DNA of 64,000 nt from NCBI RefSeq assembly GCF_013177315.1, contig NZ_CP053661.1, positions 3,100,001 through 3,164,000 of the forward strand. The letters run 5' to 3'. The notes beneath the pieces are model-generated. The model ran no database searches. It saw nothing but the letters and a program-made list of their open reading frames with translations, and was not told the origin of the DNA. The DNA comes from Thermoleptolyngbya sichuanensis A183. GTDB lineage: Bacteria > Cyanobacteriota > Cyanobacteriia > Elainellales > Elainellaceae. The translations under genes were made by a program, and so were the position numbers. Shown here one piece after another: positions 55,692-64,000 of the stretch; the first letter of the stretch is position 1; each line of letters starts with the position of its first letter.

Positions 55692-56702
55692 TCAGGAACA
55701 GCGGGCGGGCTTAATATCTGCGCCCTTCAAAAACACGCTGTTGGCGATGAAATCAGACAGGAAATTGGGCGGGTCGGCATCGGGCTTTTGCTGGAGGACG
55801 CGCCGCAGCCGCCAGAGAGCAAAAGTGCTGGCCCATACGGCATCGGTGGCAGCGGCATAGAGCCAGCCGTGGTTTTTCACGAAATAGCGGCGGCGGGAAT
55901 CGAACCAATACTGCGGGCGACGCTTGGGCGCTTGCTTTTGGTTGGTCACGCCGGAGCTTTGCCCCACCAGATGCACGACGTGGCTCTCTGGCACATACCA
56001 GCAGGGCCACCCGGCGCGATAGGCTTGCAGGCAAAAGTCCATCTCTTCGTAGTACATGAAATATTCTTCATCCATTAGCCCGACGGCATCGAAGACCTCG
56101 CGGCGGATGATCATGCTGGCTCCAGCGACCCAATCGGTTTGAAACGTCTCGTCTGAGACAGGCGGCGCAACGGTCCAGCGGTTTAGCAGTTGGCTGACCG
56201 CGCCCAGCCGCAGCCCGCTGTCGATTTCGCTCAGCAGGGTGTGGAACCGGAAGGCCGAGCGCTGGGGCGTACCGTCTGGATCTTCTAGCCGACTGCCCGC
56301 AATCCCCACGCTGGGATGCTCGTCCATGAACTGCACCAGCACTTGCAGTGCCCGCGGACGAACGATGGTATCTGGGTTGAGCAGCAGCACATAGTCTGGC
56401 GGGTGTTCTGATTGCAGCGCTGGCCGAATCGCCGCATTGTTGCCATAGGCAAAGCCACCGTTTTTGGGGAGGGGCATAAAGGTACACCAAGAGTCCCAGC
56501 CCTCAGCGGCGATCGCCCCTCCGATTTTTGTGACCGAGTCATCTGACGAGAGGTTATCGGTCACCACCACGCGGGTATCGGGCATGGCCTGAATTTCGGG
56601 GACGAGCGATCGCAGCGTGTCGATGGTCAGGTCGGGCGTTCGATAGTTCACAATCACCACCAGCAGGCGGGTCGCTGGGGTCAGGGGTAAAGATTGAGTC
56701 AT
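55692..56702 (-). CDS. Glycosyltransferase family 2 (rhamnosyltransferase-like)
   Basis: The 336-residue GT-A protein has LLVVIVNYRTPDLTIDTLRS, VVVTDNLSSDDSVTK, NGGFAYGNNAAIRPAL, and YVLLLNPDTIVRP, where NPDT is the DxD-equivalent of the WbbL-like subgroup. DWVAGASMIIRREVFDAVG and FMYYEEMDFCLQAYRAGW are its acceptor-side blocks. WbbL-like enzymes often transfer rhamnose, but this is only a family tendency. It belongs to the third EPS locus. Start ATG at 56702. Confidence 0.88.
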   Translation of the reverse strand: MTQSLPLTPATRLLVVIVNYRTPDLTIDTLRSLVPEIQAMPDTRVVVTDNLSSDDSVTKIGGAIAAEGWDSWCTFMPLPKNGGFAYGNNAAIRPALQSEHPPDYVLLLNPDTIVRPRALQVLVQFMDEHPSVGIAGSRLEDPDGTPQRSAFRFHTLLSEIDSGLRLGAVSQLLNRWTVAPPVSDETFQTDWVAGASMIIRREVFDAVGLMDEEYFMYYEEMDFCLQAYRAGWPCWYVPESHVVHLVGQSSGVTNQKQAPKRRPQYWFDSRRRYFVKNHGWLYAAATDAVWASTFALWRLRRVLQQKPDADPPNFLSDFIANSVFLKGADIKPARCS

Positions 56703-56841
56703 AGGGGTTGATCAAAAACGCGCACAACTGGGTTGCTTTGGGCTAGCGATGGGTCGATCAATGCACCGGAACCCGTCCTTTTCGATCCACTGAGATTAAA
56801 TCACACAGCGGCTAAAATCACGGTATCAATCCACTCATCCG

Positions 56842-57903
56842 TCAAATCACGGTACAGAGCTTTTGATATTCGGCGGCCTTTTGCTGGCGTAGCCGATTTA
56901 GCCCCCTGCTCAGCAGTTTCCACTGGGGCGGGGCGCTGTTGACCAGGGGCCCCTGCGCTGCCAGCCAGGTTCCTACATCGGGATGCGTGTCGTTCAGGCA
57001 TTGCAGAAACGTGTCCCAAAACGGCATCCACATCGCATCGTGATAGTGCAAGATCTTGGCTTGCCGCAGCTTTTCGGGGTCATACCACTGGGCATGGGTT
57101 TTGGTGCCCATGCCGTAATTGTGTGAATGGGGGAGCGATCGCCAGCGCAGGCCCATCTTCACCATCGTCATGCCCAGGGTGTGCTGGGTGAAATACACGC
57201 CCGCCTTGGCGGAGGCAATGTGAGCATCCAGCAGCTTCAGCGTCGTGTCCAGGTGGACTTTGGAAAAGCCCGTGGCGCGGCGATAGACAAACACGCCGCT
57301 GTTCCAGTACAGGCGGATTTTGATGCCCTCGCGCTCCGTCACCACCCACGGCAAATCGGATAGCTCCAGCCCTGCTACCTTGCAAGCTTCGCGCCAGTAG
57401 GGTTCAAACGGGTCGTCCGGGCCCGATGTGCCGATGTTTTTGTCGGGGGCGCAGGCGGCAAAGTCTTCGTCGTCGGACAGGCGGAGCTGGTCGGGTTCGC
57501 CCAAAATCAGCAGGTCGCTATCCAACCAGCCCAGAAACTCCGTGGTGCAGCGTTCCTCAACCGCCGCCATCGCGTAGTGCTTGTTCAAAAAGCTTTTCCA
57601 GGCGTAGGGATTGGGGGCGCGAAAACGCAGGTATTCCACACCCAGGCGGTCAAACGCCCGCAGCGTCTTGCCCGACAGCGGCGGCCCAAAGCGGGGCGTG
57701 ACTGCCACCACGGGCGCATCGGCAAAGGCCCCGCCCCAGCGCCGCAGGCTCTCTACCATCCGCACGGTCTGGGTTTCCAGCCAGCCCGACTCGACGCAGC
57801 AGACAAAGGTGATATCCGGGGTGATGTCCGGGGTTCTATCCGGCAAAGACGTGTTCGGTAGCGTGTCCGGTGGCGTGTCAGGCAAATGGGCGACAGATGA
57901 CAT
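56842..57903 (-). CDS. Putative nucleotide-diphospho-sugar transferase (GT-A fold)
   Basis: The 353-residue product begins with a low-complexity stretch built on a P-D-T/I unit (PDTPPDTLPNTSLPDRTPDI). A GT-A-like domain follows: FVCCVESGWLETQTVRMVES, TTEFLGWLDSDLLILGEPD with a DSD metal motif, and IRLYWNSGVFVYRRATGFS, recalling the NSGV(F/L) block of glycogenin-like transferases. The C-terminal KILHYHDAMWMPFWDTF resembles the HYHG-type motif of those enzymes. I do not recognise a named family. It lies between two glycosyltransferase genes in the same orientation, so a role in EPS assembly is inferred. Start ATG at 57903. Confidence 0.75.
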   Translation of the reverse strand: MSSVAHLPDTPPDTLPNTSLPDRTPDITPDITFVCCVESGWLETQTVRMVESLRRWGGAFADAPVVAVTPRFGPPLSGKTLRAFDRLGVEYLRFRAPNPYAWKSFLNKHYAMAAVEERCTTEFLGWLDSDLLILGEPDQLRLSDDEDFAACAPDKNIGTSGPDDPFEPYWREACKVAGLELSDLPWVVTEREGIKIRLYWNSGVFVYRRATGFSKVHLDTTLKLLDAHIASAKAGVYFTQHTLGMTMVKMGLRWRSLPHSHNYGMGTKTHAQWYDPEKLRQAKILHYHDAMWMPFWDTFLQCLNDTHPDVGTWLAAQGPLVNSAPPQWKLLSRGLNRLRQQKAAEYQKLCTVI

Positions 57904-57980
57904 AGGGTTGCTCCGTAATGTGCTTTAGTGTGCTTTGGTTCTGGATTTGCGCTGTTCGGATTCGATTCCCAGGACTGCGG

Positions 57981-59225
57981 TCAGGTTTCGCGATATTCGG
58001 GTTGCAGCGCACTCGCACCATAGTTTTGCGATTTGCAAGTCAGCAGCAGCGTTTTCAATCGGGCAGCCCAGCCGCGCTTGGGGTCATAGAAACGGTCTTG
58101 CAGCTTGAGGCAGGCTTGCTGCTTTTGCTGATAGAAAGCGCGATCGCCCATCAGCGTCACCAGCGCCTCGGCGTAGGCTGCGATATCGTTTGGCGGCACT
58201 TCGACCACCGCCTCGCGCACAGCAGACAGGGCAGGGCAGGCAGCGGACGTGACCACCGGACGACCCGCCAGCACCCCTTCCACCACCACTTTGTTAAAGC
58301 CCTCCACAAAGTCGGTGCGGGTGGGCACGATGACGGCATGGGATGCTTCGTAGCGCCGCCGCATAGCGGACTGGTCGCAGTGGCCGTGGCAGATAAAGGA
58401 ATCCGCCAATCCCGCTGTGGCCGCTGCCTGTCTCAGGGCATCCAGCGCCGAGCCATCGCCGCACAGGTCGAATACGATATTGGGGCTGAGGCTGCGCGTT
58501 TGCTTGGCGATGTCCAGCAGGTCAAACACGCCCTTTTCTGGCTCGATGCGTCCCGCAAACAGCACGCGGAAGGGCGATCGCGCTTCGTCAGGCGGCTTCA
58601 GCAGGGCAAACTGTTCCCGCCGATAAACAGGGGTAAAGATGGAGATGGTGCGATGCTGACGATGGGTGATCATGGCGACCTGCTCAGCGATATCATCAGA
58701 AATCGCCAAAATTGCGCGACAATCCCGCTGAAACAAGCGTTTTCCCCACCTGAGCGCGGTCTTTTCAAGTTTTCGCATGGGCAAAAACTTGCGCCACAGG
58801 ACACAGTGCAGCGATGGGATTACCTGCACCCCCAGCCGGGGCAGCAGCGACAGCATAAACCAGTGGGTGGTGCCATCAGCCACAACCGCCACATCAGCGC
58901 GGAACCGCACAGCTGTAATCGCCAGCCGCAGCCCATACCAAATCTGCCCTGCGTGGTAGAGCAGCCCCGTTGCCTTCCGAAAGGGAATGGGTCGATGTTC
59001 TAGGATAAATGCGCCATCCCGAAGCGTTCGTTTATCTCGACACGAAGAAATCACATAAGCATTCGCATTGAGTTCGCGACAGACTTCAAAGAACTGTCCG
59101 GAGTACGTCACAGACACCTGCGATGGGTCATCTTTTTGCTGGCTCCAGTGCTGATACGTACCAATCACGTTACCGGGCCCAGCCGCGTACAAAACGCGCA
59201 GAGATGATGGCATCATCTTTTGCAT
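57981..59225 (-). CDS. Glycosyltransferase family 4 (GT4)
   Basis: The 414-residue GT-B enzyme has the N-terminal LRVLYAAGPGNVIGTYQHWS. The donor domain contains FRVLFAGRIEPEKGVFDLLD, FDLCGDGSALDALRQ, FICHGHCDQSAMRRRYEASH and the EX7E motif in RTDFVEGFNKVVVEGVLAGRPVV. The frame extends to 59282, but ATG 59225 is preferred because GAGG lies eight bases before it and the extra 19 residues are not family-like. It is followed upstream by the polymerase gene on the same strand. Substrate unknown. Confidence 0.9.
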   Translation of the reverse strand: MQKMMPSSLRVLYAAGPGNVIGTYQHWSQQKDDPSQVSVTYSGQFFEVCRELNANAYVISSCRDKRTLRDGAFILEHRPIPFRKATGLLYHAGQIWYGLRLAITAVRFRADVAVVADGTTHWFMLSLLPRLGVQVIPSLHCVLWRKFLPMRKLEKTALRWGKRLFQRDCRAILAISDDIAEQVAMITHRQHRTISIFTPVYRREQFALLKPPDEARSPFRVLFAGRIEPEKGVFDLLDIAKQTRSLSPNIVFDLCGDGSALDALRQAAATAGLADSFICHGHCDQSAMRRRYEASHAVIVPTRTDFVEGFNKVVVEGVLAGRPVVTSAACPALSAVREAVVEVPPNDIAAYAEALVTLMGDRAFYQQKQQACLKLQDRFYDPKRGWAARLKTLLLTCKSQNYGASALQPEYRET

Positions 59226-59297
59226 GAAAATAACCTCAGGAGCAGCAAAAAAGTGAGTCGCAGCACATCGCAAGTCTTTCAATTAGCGTTCCCAAAT

Positions 59298-60701
59298 CTA
59301 GGGTGAAGCGAGCGGTATGCTCTGCCTTCGACGAGGGAGCGATCGCCCCGCGGGTTTGCGTTTGGGCACTCGTTTTCGCAGCGGCTCCGGTTTCAGCACC
59401 AGCCCCGCAATGCCGCCGCTAGAGAGGGTGAAAATAGGATTGGGCATGGCGTTTAGCACACAGTCCAGCGCAAACAGAATCGTGACGACTGCCACGCAGA
59501 CCGCAGGAGCCGCCAGCGGGTGGGCCCAAACTTTTGGCGGGTAGCGACTGACGCACAGCAGAAACGACGGGACGATCATGGTGCTGAACAGCGTGATCAG
59601 CCCAAACGCGCCCTGATTCCCAAAGGCAATGATCCACAGGCTGTCCGTCACAGAAATGTCTTTGCCGTAGTCATCGTAGACGCGGGCCCGCCCCCAGCCG
59701 CCCCAGCCAAACACAGGCCGCTGGCGGGCTTTCTCGCTCAGCAGTTCCTCGTTTTCCAACCGGAAGATCAGCGATTGAGCGCGTTCCGCATTCAGCGTCT
59801 TGGTGACAAATTCTTCGATGCTGTCGCGGCGATCGGGCGTGATGTAGCCCGTTGCGCCCATGTAGAGGTACGTGCCGATGAACACGACCAGGAAGATGAG
59901 CGGAATGTAGGTTTTCAGCTTGCTGCCCAGAAATAGGATGATCAGGCCAAACACCAGCAGTAGGTAGGCTCCCGTCGATCGGCAGTTGAGAAAGCTGACC
60001 ACCATGACGGGCACCAGCGTTTTCATCGGCTGATCCCAATACTTTTTCAGCACGCCGCTTTTCCAGAGCCAGATGCCCACTAGCGCCGCCGCCATCATCC
60101 AGGCTCCCACCGCTAGCCCGTGGGACATAAACACCGTAGGGCGATAGCCGCCCATCCGCATGGTTTGAGAAAAGTCGGCGCGGGCGTGATAGCCGTAGAC
60201 CATCCGGTGAAGTTGGGGGCTAAAGCGCGATTCGTAGAGGGTGAAGGGAATATAGGTTAGGCCACCCGCAAAGATGGCGATCGCCAAGTGCTTCATGCCC
60301 GCCAGGTTACTCAGGTACAATCGCCCAAAAAAGTAGGGTAGCCCCCAACTCACGACCTGCTCCAGGCTGCTGGAAACGCCGTCGTAGGCCCCCAGCCCAT
60401 TGGCCATTGACGAGACAAATGGACTGATGCAATACAGCGCCATCAGTCCGTCGATCCAGCCGGGTTTGAAGGTGCTAAATCGTCCTGAGTCGAACACAAA
60501 CACTGCCAGCAAAATGCCATAGCAAGTCGCCGACATTTTGGTGTAGTCGGGAATGCTGGGCAGCACGATGGCCGCCTGCGGCAGGAATAGCCACGCGATT
60601 ACAAAACTGATGATGACGGCCCGCGGGGGGGAATAGCGCGTGAACAGGTACAGCACGATGGGAATCCAGCCGTACATCACCAGGGCAACTGTTGGACTCA
60701 T
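59298..60701 (-). CDS. Wzy/O-antigen-ligase-like polymerase
   Basis: This 467-residue membrane protein has about ten to twelve helices and a large polar loop (GYITPDRRDSIEEFVTKTLN to FGWGGWGRARVYDDYGKDIS). The FGWGGWGR stretch is a block seen in cyanobacterial O-antigen polymerase-like proteins. LVPVMVVSFLNCRSTGAYLL resembles the helix before the loop in the other polymerase of this window. It probably polymerises the lipid-linked units flipped by the Wzx protein encoded 19 bases upstream. The C-terminus is basic (RKRVPKRKPAGRSLPRRRQ). Start ATG at 60701. Confidence 0.82.
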   Translation of the reverse strand: MSPTVALVMYGWIPIVLYLFTRYSPPRAVIISFVIAWLFLPQAAIVLPSIPDYTKMSATCYGILLAVFVFDSGRFSTFKPGWIDGLMALYCISPFVSSMANGLGAYDGVSSSLEQVVSWGLPYFFGRLYLSNLAGMKHLAIAIFAGGLTYIPFTLYESRFSPQLHRMVYGYHARADFSQTMRMGGYRPTVFMSHGLAVGAWMMAAALVGIWLWKSGVLKKYWDQPMKTLVPVMVVSFLNCRSTGAYLLLVFGLIILFLGSKLKTYIPLIFLVVFIGTYLYMGATGYITPDRRDSIEEFVTKTLNAERAQSLIFRLENEELLSEKARQRPVFGWGGWGRARVYDDYGKDISVTDSLWIIAFGNQGAFGLITLFSTMIVPSFLLCVSRYPPKVWAHPLAAPAVCVAVVTILFALDCVLNAMPNPIFTLSSGGIAGLVLKPEPLRKRVPKRKPAGRSLPRRRQSIPLASP

Positions 60702-60720
60702 GGCGATCGCTCCTCAGGAT

Positions 60721-62073
60721 TTACACCGATCCGCCAAAGGCAGGCAGCCCCCAACCCAGCGCCAGCCGCAGCCCCAGCACCGCCGCCAGCAGTCCCAAAA
60801 ACACGGCCGTCGCCTGCACATCCTGCCGCCAGCAGCCCAGCCGCTCTTTTTCCAGTCCGTATAGCACCACGCCATACATCGGCAAATCGCTAAAGGTGAT
60901 GGCCAGCACGCCACCCCATAGCCCCGCCGCATCAAACCCATAGGGAATCCCAAGGGCGATCGCCCCAAACCGCAGCAGATTACCCCAAGCGCCGTAAACT
61001 GATTTGCCCACGCTCAGCAGGCAGGGGTTCATGGTGCTATACAGCAGCGTGTGCCATAGCCCAAAGGACATCACAGGCACCATCCACGCGGCATCCCGAT
61101 AGCGGTTGTCATACAGCGTCAGGATGAATAAATCGCCAAAGCCCACCACGCCCGACAGCAGCAGCGCCGACCCCATCAGCAGCAGCCAGCGCTTTTTCAA
61201 AATCTTGGCCCGCAGTTCAGGCCGGGGCAGATCTGCCGTGCGCGACACCACGGGAAAAATCACCTTGGTTCCCAATGCACCAATCACCTGCCGGGGAATG
61301 TCCGACAGGGTAAAGGCAATGGTGTAAATCCCCAGCATGGTGATGGAGATGTATTTACCCAGAATCAGACGATCAGCCTGGGTTGCCAGAAAGGTCAGCG
61401 CGGTAGAGATAAAGATCCAGCGGCCAAAACTAAAGAGATCTCGCAGCGAGTCTTTGTCCCAGCACAGTTGGTTGCGATAGCCCGGAATCAGCCAGAAGCT
61501 TCGAGCCGTTCGCAGGGCTGCCGCCACCAGGTTGCCGCCCACCAGCGCCCAGATCGTCGGGCTGAATCCGGCCCAGATAATCATGAAAATTAGGGAGGCC
61601 GCCTGCATTAGCGCGTCAAATTTGATGGTTTTGGCGAGGTCAACGTGGCGACGCAGGGTGGCAACGGCGGTGGACTCAAACCCATTGAGAATCGTGGTCA
61701 GCCCGACGACGGGAATTAGCCAGAGCAGGCGCGGCTCGTTGTAGAACTGGGCCGTGGGATAAGCGATCGCCAGACAAAACAGCCATAGCCCAAAGCCCCG
61801 AACAATTTGCAGCGTCCAGGCCGTGTTGTAAAACGCGGGTTCGTCGCCGCGCTTGTTTTGCACAATGCTGGGAATGATGCCCACATCGGAAAACAGTTGC
61901 AGCCCGATGATGGGAATATTCACCAGCGCCATCAGTCCGAAATATTCCGGCAACAGCAGCCGCGTCAGGATCAGGTTGCCGCCAAAGCGCATGACCTGGC
62001 TGGCTCCGTAGCCTGCAATAGTCCAGATCACGCCGCTGAGGGCTAGTCGGTTGAGAGAGGCAGAAGAGGCCAT
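60721..62073 (-). CDS. Wzx-like oligosaccharide flippase (MOP superfamily)
   Basis: The 450-residue protein with twelve to fourteen helices belongs to the polysaccharide-specific transport group: ALSGVIWTIAGYGASQVMRF opening, GGNLILTRLLLPEYFGLMAL (typical first-helix pair), GIIPSIVQNKR, and LGKYISITMLGIYTIAFTLS. It moves undecaprenyl-linked repeat units across the inner membrane. It lies 19 bases from the polymerase start, so flippase and polymerase are coupled in one operon. Start ATG at 62073. Confidence 0.9.
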   Translation of the reverse strand: MASSASLNRLALSGVIWTIAGYGASQVMRFGGNLILTRLLLPEYFGLMALVNIPIIGLQLFSDVGIIPSIVQNKRGDEPAFYNTAWTLQIVRGFGLWLFCLAIAYPTAQFYNEPRLLWLIPVVGLTTILNGFESTAVATLRRHVDLAKTIKFDALMQAASLIFMIIWAGFSPTIWALVGGNLVAAALRTARSFWLIPGYRNQLCWDKDSLRDLFSFGRWIFISTALTFLATQADRLILGKYISITMLGIYTIAFTLSDIPRQVIGALGTKVIFPVVSRTADLPRPELRAKILKKRWLLLMGSALLLSGVVGFGDLFILTLYDNRYRDAAWMVPVMSFGLWHTLLYSTMNPCLLSVGKSVYGAWGNLLRFGAIALGIPYGFDAAGLWGGVLAITFSDLPMYGVVLYGLEKERLGCWRQDVQATAVFLGLLAAVLGLRLALGWGLPAFGGSV

Positions 62074-62194
62074 GCGAATTCCATGAGAAGGGGCAGAGAG
62101 ACGTTTGGTCGCGTTCCAAGCAGGCTAGATGCTGTTGAGCGAAGGCAGCAGATGAGGTTGGGGCAGACAGCATAGGAGCAACCACAGGCAATGC

Positions 62195-63460
62195 CTAGCC
62201 TTCGGGGATCGGTTGGGACAGGTCAGGTAGGGCGATCGCCTCAGACAATCGCGCTTCGGCTTCAATCTGCTGGAATAGGGCGGCCAGCTTACGAGCTTCG
62301 GTGGCGGCGTTGTGCTGCTGAACCACGCGCGATCGCCCATGATGTCCCATCGCGCTGAGCGTCTTTGTGTCTGCTTGCAGCACCTCCCGTAGCGCCGCCG
62401 TCAGGTCTTCTACCGCACCCGGCGGCACCAGCCAGCCCGATCGCCCCGGCTCCACCAGTTCGGGAATCCCCGCTACGTAGGTACTGACAACCGGACGCGC
62501 CAGCGCCAGCGCCTCCATCAGCACGACGGGCAGCCCTTCTGCAAAGCTGGGCAGCACCAGCGCACGGGCAGTCTGAAGCTGCTGCCGCACCTCTGCGCTG
62601 CTGGCCCAGCCCGTAATCTCGACGTAAGACTCCAGACCATACTGAGCAATGGCCGCCTCTACCTGGGGACGCAGTTCGCCATCGCCCACCAGCACGAGCT
62701 TGAAGGGAATACCCTCGGCCGCCAGGGGGGCGATCGCCTCCAGCAACAGCAGGTGTCCCTTTTGCTCACTCAGTCGCCCCACGCAGACCAACCGCTGCGT
62801 TTCGGGAACCGGGGTCGCCGCCTGAGTGAGAAATTCTTCATCTACGCCGCAGTGAACCACCTGAATCTTGCGCCAGTCGGCAGCCTCACACCAGCGCATG
62901 AGCTGACTTTTGCCAAAGGCGCTGATCGCCACTACCGCTGCCGCCCGCCGGATCTTTTCGGGTAGCAGCAGCGCCTCTGGTCGGTCAAATTCTTCGGGGC
63001 CATGCACCGTAAAGCTATAGGTCGGCCCGCCCAGCGCGTGACACAACATGGCTACGGTTGTGGAGTTCGTACCAAAATGAGCATGGACATGCGTAATTCC
63101 CTGGATCTCAAACTCGCGTCGCAAAATGCAGGCTTCTGCTAGGTAAGCCAGATGATGAGCCAGCCCGCGCTGACCCCGACGACTAATCTTTAGCGTAAAG
63201 GCAAGTGCTTTTAGAAACTGTCCGGGGTGAGCCAACGCCGTTTGAATTAATCCGGTCAGCAAGCCAGAAACACCCCGCGACAAGATCACCTGAGTTTTGT
63301 GTAGCTCTGCCTGGTCACCAGGATCGACCAGTTCGCCGCTACAGGAGCGCACCGAAAAGCGAGCAACGGGCGTGCCAGCCGCCTCCAGCGCCAGGATCTC
63401 TCGCCGGATAAAGCTGTGGCTGACCTTGGGATATTGATTCACCAGATACGCAATCGTCAT
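62195..63460 (-). CDS. Glycosyltransferase family 4 (WcaL/AmsK-like)
   Basis: The 421-residue GT-B enzyme starts MTIAYLVNQYPKVSHSFIRR, the characteristic opening of the colanic-acid WcaL/amylovoran AmsK group. HVHAHFGTNSTTVAML, YSFTVHGPEEFDRPE, VVHCGVDEEFLT and RLVCVGRLSEQKGHLLLLEA follow, with the EX7E motif in PSFAEGLPVVLMEALALARPVV. It is the most upstream gene of the third EPS locus. Start ATG at 63460. Confidence 0.92.
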   Translation of the reverse strand: MTIAYLVNQYPKVSHSFIRREILALEAAGTPVARFSVRSCSGELVDPGDQAELHKTQVILSRGVSGLLTGLIQTALAHPGQFLKALAFTLKISRRGQRGLAHHLAYLAEACILRREFEIQGITHVHAHFGTNSTTVAMLCHALGGPTYSFTVHGPEEFDRPEALLLPEKIRRAAAVVAISAFGKSQLMRWCEAADWRKIQVVHCGVDEEFLTQAATPVPETQRLVCVGRLSEQKGHLLLLEAIAPLAAEGIPFKLVLVGDGELRPQVEAAIAQYGLESYVEITGWASSAEVRQQLQTARALVLPSFAEGLPVVLMEALALARPVVSTYVAGIPELVEPGRSGWLVPPGAVEDLTAALREVLQADTKTLSAMGHHGRSRVVQQHNAATEARKLAALFQQIEAEARLSEAIALPDLSQPIPEG

Positions 63461-63892
63461 GGCTGCTTTTGCAGGGGTGATGTGCTAGGGGCGGGCTGAG
63501 GCTGCGCCCCAATCCAGTGTGCCCATCCGGGATGAGGTGGTAACATTTGCCACGCCAAGTATGCGTTGCAGAAACTTCCAACGGCTGGACTGAAACCGGA
63601 TTGAGGGGCAATATCGTCCCGGTTTTAAGCACGCCAAGATGCATCAAAGCCGAAGCAAATCCTGGCAATCTCCGCAATTTTGACTAGACTTGCGGGCGTT
63701 ACTGAGAGCCAGCAGTTGGGCATTCTAAAGCCAGAGTTTCTGAATCAACGCAGCGTGCGATCGCCCGCTCTGCCTTTACCAGAGTCGAATCCAGCACCGA
63801 ACAGCACCAAAATTGAAAACCCGCTCATTCACCTAAGCCCAATTCAAACTGCACCGATCGCAAAGATGCGTCTCACTTAAAAATCAGCGTCT
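63461..63892. other. Intergenic region upstream of the third EPS locus
   Basis: About 430 bases without a recognised gene; the frames present give peptides with no family resemblance. It should contain the promoter for the minus-strand EPS genes. No repeat, operator or riboswitch was recognised. Confidence 0.45.
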
Positions 63893-64000
63893 ATGACACC
63901 CCCAATCCAGACTGTTGCGACTCATCTTCCCGACGCTCTCTGCCCTCCTGTGCCGCAGCGTGTCCGTCCAATCGCCCACCGCAACAATATCCGTGTTAAT
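63893..64000 (+). CDS. Possible start of a gene running off the window
   Basis: From ATG 63893 the frame stays open for 36 codons to the window edge (MTPPIQTVATHLPDALCPPV, then PQRVRPIAHRNNIRVN). An in-frame stop lies five codons upstream, and no Shine-Dalgarno is visible. The residues are not enough to suggest a family, and it may be a chance frame. Confidence 0.25.
   Translation, partial: MTPPIQTVATHLPDALCPPVPQRVRPIAHRNNIRVN

Noticed and set aside
57918-59003. 361-residue open frame on the plus strand opposite a GT4 gene
   Set aside because: Its composition (many Arg, Gln and His) is typical of an antisense frame, and the GT4 on the other strand has all family motifs.
63680-63880. 66-residue plus-strand frame upstream of the third EPS locus
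   Set aside because: There is no ribosome binding site, no family resemblance and no conserved-looking segment.

Overview
The window is a stretch of cyanobacterial chromosome. The HIP1 octamer GCGATCGC is very frequent, the DNA is visibly GC-rich, and the genes include psbK, ndhB, an oxygen-dependent hemF, a CGLD27/Ycf36-type protein, a cyanoexosortase, the TIGR03279-type radical SAM protein and a DUF3120 protein. The gene set and repeats suggest a filamentous Leptolyngbya-like organism; genus is inference only.

Layout: 1-6.5 kb holds a truncated FHA-adenylate cyclase, a DUF3120 membrane protein, uppP, a radical SAM/PDZ protein and two secreted proteins. 6.6-13.7 kb is a first exopolysaccharide (EPS) export locus on the minus strand: Wzc-like co-polymerase/kinase, Wza-like outer-membrane protein, a cyanoexosortase with its partner protein, and a DegT aminotransferase. 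14.3-18.9 kb holds a lone ABC ATPase, psbK, rpoZ, a conserved secreted protein, hemF, tRNA-Ser(GCU) and a decayed surface-protein fragment. After about 1 kb of non-coding DNA, 19.9-31.2 kb is a second EPS locus on the plus strand: five glycosyltransferases, a second Wzc-like protein, an ABC exporter and an O-antigen-polymerase-like protein.

31.2-37.2 kb is bracketed by two 1517-bp copies of one insertion sequence in the same orientation, with one base difference noticed between them. Between them lie a chlorite-dismutase-family heme protein, carA and an MFS transporter gene cut off by the second copy. Next come groES-groEL (with CIRCE, a K-box-like motif and a candidate promoter), acylphosphatase, a GT4, yqeK, rsfS, CGLD27, asparaginase, ndhB and topA. 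From 50.7 kb there is an unusual four-repeat protein with a decayed M15-peptidase-like end, an ABC half-exporter with a degenerate ATP site, and a third EPS locus on the minus strand (acetyltransferase, four glycosyltransferases, polymerase, Wzx flippase) running to 63.5 kb.

Together the three EPS loci supply most parts of a Wzx/Wzy pathway: glycosyltransferases build a lipid-linked unit, Wzx or an ABC exporter moves it, polymerases extend it, Wzc-like proteins control length, the Wza-like protein exports it, and UppP recycles the undecaprenyl carrier. No initiating sugar-phosphate transferase (WbaP type) is visible. Repeats are plentiful: two small TIR elements with target duplications, two related about 240-bp C/G-tract elements, GGATTTT-type low-complexity tracts, and short tandem repeats. 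I saw no CRISPR array, phage genes or rRNA.
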